The translations under genes were made by a program, and so were the position numbers. A stretch of DNA of 6,400 nucleotides from Planctomycetaceae bacterium. Lineage in GTDB: Bacteria; Planctomycetota; Planctomycetia; Planctomycetales; Planctomycetaceae. The stretch lies in NCBI GenBank assembly GCA_020426425.1, contig JAGQQB010000210.1, positions 1 through 6,400 on the forward strand. The letters run 5' to 3'. A model generated the notes under the pieces. That model was not told the origin of the DNA. It was given only the letters and a program-made list of their open reading frames with translations, and made no database searches. Shown piece after piece: positions 1 through 5,383 of the stretch (positions are counted from its first letter, which is position 1; the number at the start of each line of letters is the position of its first letter).

Positions 1-2
1 CG

Positions 3-800
3 ATCATTCAGGTCGTGCGCTGTTTCGAGGACGACGATGTCATTCACGTCGCCGGTGCGGTAAATCCGCTTGCCGATATTGATGTCGTCCGCATGGAACT
101 GCTGCTGGCCGACATGCAGGTGCTGGAGAACGCGCTCCCGAAAGCTCAGCGCGCTGCCCGGACCGGGGACAAAGAAGCCAAGCAGCGCGTCGAGGTGCTC
201 GAAGCCTGCCTGCAACATGTGAACTCGGAACAACCGATTCGGACTCTGGAGCTCGATGCCCCGTCACAGAAAATCGTCCAAGGCTACGGTCTAATGACCG
301 CCAAGCCGATCCTGTTCGTCGCCAACGTCTCGGAAGACGATCTCGACGGCACAGGCCCACTTGTGCAGCAGGTGCGAGAATTCGCAGCGGCGAATGGGGC
401 CGGAGTGGTTGCGGTGTGCGCCAAACTCGAAGCGGAGATTGCGGAGCTTGACGAAGCCGATCGACAGGAGATGCTCGAATCGGTGGGGCTTGCGGAACCG
501 GCCTTGGCGGTGCTCGCCCGTGAAGCGTATCGCACGCTTGGCTTGCAGAGTTACTTCACCGCCGGACCGAAGGAAGTTCGGGCGTGGACCATTCCCATTG
601 GCGCCACCGCTCCGCAGGCGGCCGGCGTGATTCACTCCGACTTCGAACGCGGCTTCATTCGCGTGGAAGTCTTTTCTGTGGACGATCTACAAACCTACAA
701 ATCCGAGGTCGCGATCAAACAAGCGGGCAAGCTGCGAGTGGAAGGAAAGGCCTACATCATGCACGATGGCGATGTGTGCCACTTCCTGTTCAACGTGTGA
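3..800 (+). CDS. ychF: Ribosome-binding ATPase/GTPase YchF (Obg family), 3' part only
   Basis: The frame is open from the window edge, so the start lies outside; 265 of the roughly 365 residues usual for YchF are present. The missing N-terminus would hold the P-loop and the G2 and G3 motifs. Visible parts are the VVRCFEDDDVIHV block after G3, the helical coiled-coil insert (about positions 85-290), the nucleotide-specificity segment ANVSEDD near 321-341, and the C-terminal TGS domain (SYFTAGPKEVRAWTIPIGATAPQAAG, cited here as a motif at about 550-630), ending in FLFNV as in other YchF proteins. The NVSE segment replaces the canonical NKxD; in this family it is linked to ATP use (E. coli has NVNE, human OLA1 NLSE). 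Family knowledge places the protein on ribosomes, with a role in translation or stress responses. No Pth gene, its frequent neighbour in proteobacteria, is seen. Identification is very secure by recalled similarity to E. coli YchF. Confidence 0.97.
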   Translation: MIQVVRCFEDDDVIHVAGAVNPLADIDVVRMELLLADMQVLENALPKAQRAARTGDKEAKQRVEVLEACLQHVNSEQPIRTLELDAPSQKIVQGYGLMTAKPILFVANVSEDDLDGTGPLVQQVREFAAANGAGVVAVCAKLEAEIAELDEADRQEMLESVGLAEPALAVLAREAYRTLGLQSYFTAGPKEVRAWTIPIGATAPQAAGVIHSDFERGFIRVEVFSVDDLQTYKSEVAIKQAGKLRVEGKAYIMHDGDVCHFLFNV

Positions 801-2061
801 TCGGTTGGCGTGGAGTTGGGCGGTCGATCTGCGTCGTCTCGAAGCGGACGGAACCATCCGCCGATAACGATGTCGCTGACACTTTTTCAGATTGCGATCC
901 GTTCACAACCGAGATTTCGGCAGAGGAATTGCTGACCCGTTTCGCGTTCACAACCGGAGTCGACAAACTTGCCTGTGTTACGGGCACCTCGGATGTGTTT
1001 TCTGGTTGCTGCGTCTGGGTCGGTTTGCCTGGCGTGGCACGTGACATCAGCTTCGTGACCATGCGTGGCAGCATGCCTTTAATCAGGGTGCGCCAACTCT
1101 TCCCCAGTGAACCCCGTTGATAGATCGCGAGCGCCGCATGACGCATCCCGCGCAGACTCGGCCCCGACTGGACGAGTTCATACGCGAGCCAGTCATGGGC
1201 ATGTGAGAACAGTTGATTGATTTCGCCACGACCTAAGGGCAACAGCTTCCGATGTTCACGCAGTTCGTCCGTCAATGTGCGAAGGTATGAATTCGCGAAG
1301 TGAACGGAGTTCTCGCGGTTGGTCACCTGATCACCGTTCCCGACCCGGTAGAGAATTGTGGCGACATCGATGAAGCCAACAGGCCCCAGACGACACGTGG
1401 CCAGATGGTATTTGAAGTCTTCTCCACCGCGCCGCATGCTGGTGTCAAACGGCCCCACCTGATCGGCCCAGGACCGACGCAAGACGACCGTTGGTGTATG
1501 CACCAGATTGCCGAAGAACATTTTCGGGTATATGTTTCCGACGGACACCCGCACGTGACCATGTTCGGGATCGGCATCACCCAGCTGCCCCATGTCGAAT
1601 GTCTCGGTGAACAACTCGTCCGCAGAAACTCGCTGGTAGGCTGAGTACATGTGCCGCAGAAAGCCTCGCTGCAGGGAGGTCCCGTCGGGACGAATCGCAT
1701 CCATGTCGGTCCAGACCATGCCGACATCGGGCCGCTGCTGCAGGAGATGCAGTTGCAGGTTCAGCTTCCACGGAAACCAGACATCATCTGAGTCGAGGAA
1801 TGCGATGTAGTCGCCGCGCGCTGCCGCGAGCGCCCGATTGCGTGCCGCAGAAACACCACTGTTCTCCTGTCGGAAGATCCGCAGTCGAGCATCGTGTCGG
1901 GCAAGTTCCTGCAGGATTTCGAACGAATGATCACGAGATCCGTCGTCCACGACGATGACTTCGAGGTCAATCCACGATTGACACAGCGCGCTGTGGATCG
2001 CCTCAGCCAGGAAACGCTCCCGGTTGTAGGTTGGTACAATAACGCTGACGAGTGAGGCCAT
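790..2061 (-). CDS. Family 2 glycosyltransferase (GT-A fold) with a low-complexity C-terminal tail
   Basis: This 423-residue protein should transfer a sugar from a nucleotide-sugar donor to an unknown acceptor, probably at the cytoplasmic face of the membrane. GT2 landmarks are in order: SVIVPTYNR at residues 6-14, VVDDGS at 37-42, NSGVSAARNRAL at 67-78, the metal-binding DSDD at 90-93 followed by VW, and a GGED motif at 212-215 that fits the catalytic-base region. No signal peptide or clear membrane segment is seen. The ATG start is preceded by GGAG with a 7-nt spacer and begins right at the fold; the frame stays open upstream to 2418, but that part looks like non-coding arginine-rich translation. 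Residues about 342-423 are rich in S, T, Q, N, V and P and look disordered. The stop lies inside the end of ychF, an 11-bp convergent overlap. Acceptor and pathway cannot be told, since no other cell-surface polysaccharide gene is nearby. Confidence 0.9.
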   Translation of the reverse strand: MASLVSVIVPTYNRERFLAEAIHSALCQSWIDLEVIVVDDGSRDHSFEILQELARHDARLRIFRQENSGVSAARNRALAAARGDYIAFLDSDDVWFPWKLNLQLHLLQQRPDVGMVWTDMDAIRPDGTSLQRGFLRHMYSAYQRVSADELFTETFDMGQLGDADPEHGHVRVSVGNIYPKMFFGNLVHTPTVVLRRSWADQVGPFDTSMRRGGEDFKYHLATCRLGPVGFIDVATILYRVGNGDQVTNRENSVHFANSYLRTLTDELREHRKLLPLGRGEINQLFSHAHDWLAYELVQSGPSLRGMRHAALAIYQRGSLGKSWRTLIKGMLPRMVTKLMSRATPGKPTQTQQPENTSEVPVTQASLSTPVVNAKRVSNSSAEISVVNGSQSEKVSATSLSADGSVRFETTQIDRPTPRQPITR

Positions 2062-2068
2062 GTGGATG

Positions 2069-2072
2069 CTCC
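2069..2072 (-). promoter_or_regulatory. Ribosome binding site of the glycosyltransferase gene
   Basis: GGAG on the minus strand stands 7 nt before the ATG at 2061. It decides the start among several in-frame possibilities, the longest of which would begin at 2418. Confidence 0.6.
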
Positions 2073-2215
2073 AGTCCGGATGGCCTGAATAGGCTTCATA
2101 ACCGGACCAACGGCAGTCTACTCCTGGAAATCTCTCAACAGTGTATTTGACGTGTGGCGCGCGCAAGGAATTCGACGGGTTCGGTTGAACGTGCGTTCTA
2201 TTCCAGCCGTGCGGT

Positions 2216-2235
2216 ATGTTGCCGGGATGCAACAT
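2216..2235 (-). other. Perfect 7-bp inverted repeat in the gap upstream of the glycosyltransferase
   Basis: ATGTTGC (2216-2222) and GCAACAT (2229-2235) are exact reverse complements around a 6-nt loop. The hairpin lies in the 247-bp gap between the small membrane protein gene and the glycosyltransferase, about 155 bp before the glycosyltransferase start. No T-run follows on either strand, so it is not a classic intrinsic terminator. It could be an operator, a leader hairpin, or chance. Apart from this, the hairpin at 2281-2302 and the ribosome binding site, I see nothing convincing in 2062-2308; no strong -35/-10 pair stands out. Confidence 0.35.
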
Positions 2236-2280
2236 CAGTCCTGGGAATATCGCAGGTAGGCGATCGAGTTGCTTGATCAG

Positions 2281-2302
2281 CGCATGCCCACATGAGCATG
2301 CG
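2281..2302 (-). terminator. Possible transcription-ending hairpin after the small membrane protein gene
   Basis: CGCATGC (2281-2287) and GCATGCG (2296-2302) form a perfect 7-bp stem with an 8-nt loop. The hairpin begins 6 nt after the stop codon of the leftward gene ending at 2309, which is where a terminator would sit. The sequence after the stem on the minus strand (CTGATCAAGC) has no U-run, so a Rho-independent mechanism is doubtful. It may instead protect the 3' end of the transcript. Confidence 0.35.
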
Positions 2303-2308
2303 GAATCG

Positions 2309-2590
2309 CTACTGCGGATTCGAGGTCTGCGCCCCTTGTTGCATGGCAGTCGCCGTCGTCTTGTCACGCAGATCAGCCTCAAGCCCCGCGCCAGCACGGT
2401 TGAGAGCATGTGTCGCAATCACCGCATCTTCGACGGTGCCCCCCATGAGTCCGGTCAGATTGCCCATCTGTGCCGCCCCTTCCGACTCTCCACTGTCCGC
2501 AGCGGTGTGGGAACCCCGGTGCGAACTGGAGAGCAACCACAGAAAGAAGCCGACCGAAACCAATCCCAGGAGGAGCTGAGGCCACGTCAT
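2309..2590 (-). CDS. Small single-pass membrane protein, unknown function
   Basis: This 93-residue reading frame is not recognised. It starts MTWPQLLLGLVSVGFFLWLL, a hydrophobic N-terminal stretch at about residues 4-20 that reads as a membrane anchor or uncleaved signal anchor. A serine/histidine/glycine-rich hydrophilic segment (about 21-37) and an alanine-, glycine- and threonine-rich remainder follow. Support for it being real is GGGAG 7 nt before the ATG, a hairpin right after the stop, and codon choice like that of neighbouring genes. The frame continues upstream to another ATG at 2635, but the ribosome binding site favours the start given. It lies 79 bp downstream of yqgE on the same strand, so it may share that transcript. 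Some overlapping rightward frames are open here, but they are arginine- and proline-rich and look like shadows. Confidence 0.6.
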   Translation of the reverse strand: MTWPQLLLGLVSVGFFLWLLSSSHRGSHTAADSGESEGAAQMGNLTGLMGGTVEDAVIATHALNRAGAGLEADLRDKTTATAMQQGAQTSNPQ

Positions 2591-2597
2591 TCGTCGA

Positions 2598-2602
2598 CTC
2601 CC
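2598..2602 (-). promoter_or_regulatory. Ribosome binding site of the small membrane protein gene
   Basis: GGGAG on the minus strand with a 7-nt spacer before the ATG at 2590. It is the strongest Shine-Dalgarno match among the genes here, and it selects this start over the upstream in-frame ATG at 2635. Confidence 0.55.
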
Positions 2603-2651
2603 ATATGTTGCGAAGCACCGACCCTCAGGCACCACCAGGAAACCGCCATTG

Positions 2652-2683
2652 CGTTAATTCCACTCGGCGTCAATTCCACTCGG
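2652..2683 (-). repeat. 16-bp tandem duplication of the yqgE stop-codon region
   Basis: On the minus strand two adjacent 16-bp units, CCGAGTGGAATTGACG (2668-2683) and CCGAGTGGAATTAACG (2652-2667), differ at one base. The first contains the last codons and TGA stop of yqgE (Glu-Trp-Asn-stop). The second would encode the same residues and a TAA, but in another frame, so it now lies in the 3' untranslated part. It looks like a slippage or repair duplication with one later substitution. Confidence 0.8.
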
Positions 2684-3236
2684 GATGCTCACACTTGAGT
2701 GAAAGCAGTCGGTGAGTTTCTCGCGACTTGCCCAGCACGTCGTCCCACACCGAGTAGGGGTTTTCGGAAAACACCTGACTCGGATCGCCCGGGAGAACCT
2801 GCCAGTCCCCGCGGGCAAGCTCCCCTTCCAGTTGCCCCGGAGCCCATCCGGCACAGCCACTATACACGCGATACTTGATATGCATTTCGCCATCGAGTTT
2901 CGATTCGACCACCGACTCAAAGACTTCCGCACTACTCCCCATGAACAAACCTGGCAGAACTGGATTCTCCGTTGGGTCGAGATCGGCGGAATTGTGAATC
3001 ATGAACAGGGCTGATGGTTCGACTGGTCCACCGGTGTAGATCAATTCTCCATCCTCGGGGAGATCGAAATGCCCGCTAAGCCCAGAGGAAAGTGAGACTG
3101 AAGATGGCCGGTTGATCACCAGGCCCATTGCCCCTTCCGAGCCATGTTCGACGATCAGCACGACTGAGCGAAAGAAATTCCCATCGCGGAGCTTGGGGCA
3201 GGCAATCAGGAAATGGCCACGGAGCGAATTGCTCAT
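2670..3236 (-). CDS. yqgE: YqgE/AlgH (UPF0301) family protein
   Basis: The 188-residue product has the normal family length of about 185-190. It shows the family blocks: LRGHFLIACPKLRDGNFFRSVVL near the N-terminus (residues about 5-27), then EHGSEGAMGLVINRP (30-44), YTGGPVEPSALFMIH (67-81), YSGCAGWAPGQLEGEL (124-139) and GDWQVLPGDP (142-151). The biochemical role of the family is not established; AlgH was named for an effect on alginate production in Pseudomonas. No membrane segment or signal peptide is visible, so a cytoplasmic protein is expected. The ATG at 3236 is chosen over a GTG directly before it, because the family begins close to this point; neither has a clear Shine-Dalgarno. In proteobacteria yqgE often precedes yqgF, which is not present here. 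A 134-bp gap with a TATGAT box separates it from the methyltransferase upstream, so it may have its own promoter. Confidence 0.93.
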   Translation of the reverse strand: MSNSLRGHFLIACPKLRDGNFFRSVVLIVEHGSEGAMGLVINRPSSVSLSSGLSGHFDLPEDGELIYTGGPVEPSALFMIHNSADLDPTENPVLPGLFMGSSAEVFESVVESKLDGEMHIKYRVYSGCAGWAPGQLEGELARGDWQVLPGDPSQVFSENPYSVWDDVLGKSRETHRLLSLKCEHPEWN

Positions 3237-3290
3237 CACAACAACTGTCGGAATCAGAAATCAAAAGGACCCTCAAAAAGGGGCGAAGTC

Positions 3291-3296
3291 ATCATA
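3291..3296 (-). promoter_or_regulatory. Possible -10 box for yqgE
   Basis: TATGAT on the minus strand matches the sigma-70 -10 consensus at five of six positions and lies about 54 bp before the yqgE ATG, in the only non-coding gap upstream of that gene. No good -35 is seen 16-18 bp upstream (the region reads near TGTTCG), so the call rests on the -10 alone. The rest of the 3237-3370 gap holds a G-rich run and a CG-rich stretch with no further clear signal. Confidence 0.25.
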
Positions 3297-3352
3297 CGTC
3301 GCGTCTCGCGGCGCGAACAGCCCCGCCCCCCGATGTTTGTTGGCGACCGAGC

Positions 3353-3371
3353 AAAAAACAGGGTGATCTGT
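3353..3371 (-). terminator. Weak terminator candidate at the end of the methyltransferase gene
   Basis: On the minus strand ACAG (3368-3371) and CTGT (3358-3361) can form a 4-bp stem with a 6-nt loop, leading into TTTTTT (3353-3358, sharing one T with the stem). The stem overlaps the TGA stop of the methyltransferase. The T-run and position fit an intrinsic terminator, but the stem is very short and A/T-poor in stability. Confidence 0.2.
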
Positions 3372-5203
3372 CAATCCGCAGGCGATCCCGCGAACTCACG
3401 CAAGTTCAACGTTGTGCGATACGTGCGGGCAAAGCACGCTTGCCAGGCGAGTGGGCTGCTGGCATGAATCGGTGTTGTGAGCAATTGGACGGAAATCGAC
3501 TTCTTGCCAGTCACCCCCCACCGCTGCAGGCCGTGATCGAGATGCTGTGTGAGTCGCTGTCGCAAATTCAGCGTTTCTCCGGCATACAATCGCTCCGATC
3601 GTCCCGCACTGATCACGTAGACCCCGGCCTGATCTGGAACCTGATCTGCTTTGAGTTCAGCGAGCGCGAACGACGCCAGCTTCTTGCGAGGCACACTGAG
3701 TACGGCAGACCTGTTACGGGCGATCTTTGATTGCTTCCGCAACTTCAGCGCCGCCCAGCGATACTCCAGCGAACTGAACCCTGGTGCGTGCAAAATGGCG
3801 CGTCGATCGAACTCGGCTGCCAAATCTGGATCAACCAGAATTTCATCCAGGCTCCCGGCCAACTGGTCAGTCACCATCGACTGCCACGCCAATTCACTCG
3901 CGAACAAATAGGGATCGCAATCAGCCCACGACATGCGCGTCGCCTGATCTGTCGGAACATCGGCCAGCTTCCCTGCCTTCCGCAAGCGGAACAGCAGCGA
4001 GTTCCACACGCTGGCACTCCCAACGAGACCCAATCGCTCACAGCCCGCGACGAATTGCTGATTGATCTCAGGATCGACAACAACGCGATCAGCAGAGTAG
4101 CCCGCATGCGAGAGTTCGAATGCCGACCGAATGCCGCTTAACGTCAGTTCAAGTTGCGCCTCGGCGTACCGGTCCTCCAACCCCTTCCCCGCAGAGGGGG
4201 TGGTGTCGATATTTGTCCGGTTCGTCTTGCGATTCGTTTTGCCTTGAAACGTCTCCGGCGCACTCATCGTTGGTTCCGGATCTCCATGCAGCTGATCGCC
4301 GCAACAGACGCTGTCCAGTCGCGACAGACCGTGCTTGACGTATTCATCGGAGAGTTCAAATCCCAGATACCGCCGCCCCAGCTTCCGCGCGACGACCAGC
4401 GTTGTCGCGCTTCCGGAGAAGGGGTCCATCACCGTTTCCCCTTCGTGAGAACACAGCCGGATGATGCGTCCCAGTAATTGTTCGGGCATCTGACAGCCAT
4501 GGAAGCCCGCCCGTTCCTTGAATGTCCCGGCGACGCGTGGGAAGTACCAGGTATCTTCGTCCTGGCCGAATCGCTCAGCGAGATCCTGGGGACGCAGCGT
4601 CCAGGTTTGTGATTCGTCGACCGGCGCGGCGACCTCATTCGGGGACCAAGTCCCGGCATCATCCAGCAGTTCCCCCACGACCTCTTGTGGACGAATGATC
4701 CAGGTATCGTCGGGCAGACGCCCCTTGGGATTGGCACGCCGATCGTTATACACAAGTTGTCGGGCCGATGGGATGCGGTTTTCGAGTTCATCCAGACGAA
4801 AAGTGAATTGCTCTGGATCTTTGACAAAGTAGAACAGGTGGGCATGCGATCGGCTGAATTTCCGCGCACAGTTGACCCCAAACGTGTAGTACCAGATGAC
4901 CCAGCTGCGGCAGTGAAACCCGACTTCCTGACTGATCAATTTCAACTCGGCGGCGTACTCATCGCCAATCGCAAGCCAGAAGCTGCCATCGGGCCGGAGC
5001 GCGCGATGCACCCCGGAGATCCATTGCCGGGACCAGTCGAGATAATCCTGATGCGCCTTGCGATCCTGATACACATCGTATTCGTAGCCGATGTTGAACG
5101 GGGGATCGGCGAACGCCAGCTCCACGCTCCCTTCAGGCAGCTGGCTCATCCCGGAAATGCAGTCGCCGGGAACAATCGTATTGAACGGTATCTGAGCCAC
5201 CAT
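3371..5203 (-). CDS. Beta-class DNA methyltransferase (probably N6-adenine) fused to a C-terminal GIY-YIG domain
   Basis: A 610-residue protein, about twice the usual size of such methyltransferases, predicted to move a methyl group from AdoMet to a base in a specific DNA site. Numbering is from the ATG at 5203. Motif IV, ADPPFN (32-37), precedes motif I, MDPFSGSATT (259-268), the permuted order of the beta class (PF01555 type); DPPF favours N6-adenine. Motif I has Ala at the usual second Gly of FxGxG. Between them lies a probable recognition region (about 130-225) with a duplicated TW..RPQ unit. A polar N/T/K-rich hinge (about 320-338) leads to a linker with two ~45-residue repeats (370-414, 451-495) and then a GIY-YIG fold (about 526-600) whose expected catalytic Glu is Gln588. 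The start is uncertain: GGAG is only 3 nt before the ATG, and is better spaced (6 nt) for the adjacent GTG at 5200; a TTG at 5212 is also in frame. Methyltransferase assignment is firm; target site and nuclease activity are unknown. No separate restriction gene is adjacent. Confidence 0.93.
   Translation of the reverse strand: MVAQIPFNTIVPGDCISGMSQLPEGSVELAFADPPFNIGYEYDVYQDRKAHQDYLDWSRQWISGVHRALRPDGSFWLAIGDEYAAELKLISQEVGFHCRSWVIWYYTFGVNCARKFSRSHAHLFYFVKDPEQFTFRLDELENRIPSARQLVYNDRRANPKGRLPDDTWIIRPQEVVGELLDDAGTWSPNEVAAPVDESQTWTLRPQDLAERFGQDEDTWYFPRVAGTFKERAGFHGCQMPEQLLGRIIRLCSHEGETVMDPFSGSATTLVVARKLGRRYLGFELSDEYVKHGLSRLDSVCCGDQLHGDPEPTMSAPETFQGKTNRKTNRTNIDTTPSAGKGLEDRYAEAQLELTLSGIRSAFELSHAGYSADRVVVDPEINQQFVAGCERLGLVGSASVWNSLLFRLRKAGKLADVPTDQATRMSWADCDPYLFASELAWQSMVTDQLAGSLDEILVDPDLAAEFDRRAILHAPGFSSLEYRWAALKLRKQSKIARNRSAVLSVPRKKLASFALAELKADQVPDQAGVYVISAGRSERLYAGETLNLRQRLTQHLDHGLQRWGVTGKKSISVQLLTTPIHASSPLAWQACFARTYRTTLNLREFAGSPAD
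3404..3628 (-). other. GIY-YIG domain of the methyltransferase, catalytic Glu replaced by Gln
   Basis: Residues about 526-600 show the family order: GVY (527-529) for GIY, YAG (540-542) for YIG, then ET.NL..R...H with Arg550 and His554 in the expected places, and a final helix that lines up with the family pattern LLxEAxLIxxYxxxLN. At the position of the metal-binding Glu the sequence has Gln588 (codon CAA at 3440-3442). The fold assignment rests on motif spacing; loss of cleavage is inferred. Confidence 0.75.
3719..4096 (-). repeat. Two diverged copies of a ~45-residue module in the methyltransferase linker
   Basis: Residues 370-414 (3962-4096) and 451-495 (3719-3853) align without gaps at an 81-residue offset. 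Shared positions include a VDP core (376-378 and 457-459) followed by an acidic and an aliphatic residue, a Phe (384/465), a Ser (396/477), an aromatic (W400/Y481), and LRK followed by K.A (407-414 and 488-495). I count 12 identities of 45 plus about nine conservative matches. The family of this module is not recognised. Confidence 0.55.
4547..4705 (-). repeat. Duplicated TW..RPQ unit in the probable target-recognition region
   Basis: Residues 167-186 (4646-4705) and 200-219 (4547-4606) are ungapped copies: each runs from TW through RPQ plus an acidic residue to a closing D..TW, with 8 identities of 20. The second copy leads into DTWYFPRV, the standard entry to the downstream catalytic half. 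The copies have diverged at DNA level, so the duplication is old. Confidence 0.55.
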
Positions 5204-5292
5204 GCGCTCCAACGAGAGAAGCCAAATATCTGAGCAAGCCGCCCTGAACGGCTAGGATGACAGTTTAGCAATCGTATTCCCCATCGTCAGCC

Positions 5293-5352
5293 ATCGGCGA
5301 AGCGGTCAGTCCCGCTTGAAGAATCGGCCCAGCACAGACGATACTCGCCGAT
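5293..5352 (+). other. Complementary segments in the leader of the deacetylase gene
   Basis: ATCGGCGA (5293-5300) is the exact reverse complement of TCGCCGAT (5345-5352). Between them AAGCGG (5300-5305) and CCGCTT (5312-5317) form a 6-bp hairpin, and ATCGGC (5323-5328) can pair with the same right arm (GCCGAT 5347-5352). Two alternative folds are therefore possible 31 bp before the ATG at 5384. No promoter is located, so whether this is transcribed is unknown. The rest of the divergent 5204-5383 spacer also has an AGCCG/CGGCT 5-bp hairpin at 5237-5253 and no obvious -35/-10 pair. Confidence 0.3.
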
Positions 5353-5383
5353 CCCGCCATGCTTTTGATTCGGACCTCCCTCC

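Noticed and set aside
584..1120. A 178-residue rightward frame across the end of ychF and the glycosyltransferase tail
   Set aside because: It overlaps two well-supported genes in other frames, has no recognisable motif, and its first part is arginine- and serine-rich shadow translation of ychF.
2062..2418. N-terminal extension of the glycosyltransferase by 119 codons
   Set aside because: The extension is arginine-rich, overlaps the small membrane protein gene antiframe, and the GGAG-preceded ATG at 2061 sits exactly at the start of the GT-A fold.
2216..2698. Rightward 160-residue frame opposite the small membrane protein
   Set aside because: Composition (R, P, S, H, C rich) is typical of a shadow frame; the leftward frame has the ribosome binding site and a membrane segment.
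3299..3316. CG-rich TCGCG/CGCGA inverted repeat before yqgE
   Set aside because: A 5-bp stem in a run of CG dinucleotides is expected by chance in this composition.
3128..3730. Rightward 200-residue frame across the yqgE/methyltransferase gap
   Set aside because: It is antisense to two recognisable proteins and has no motif or ribosome binding site.
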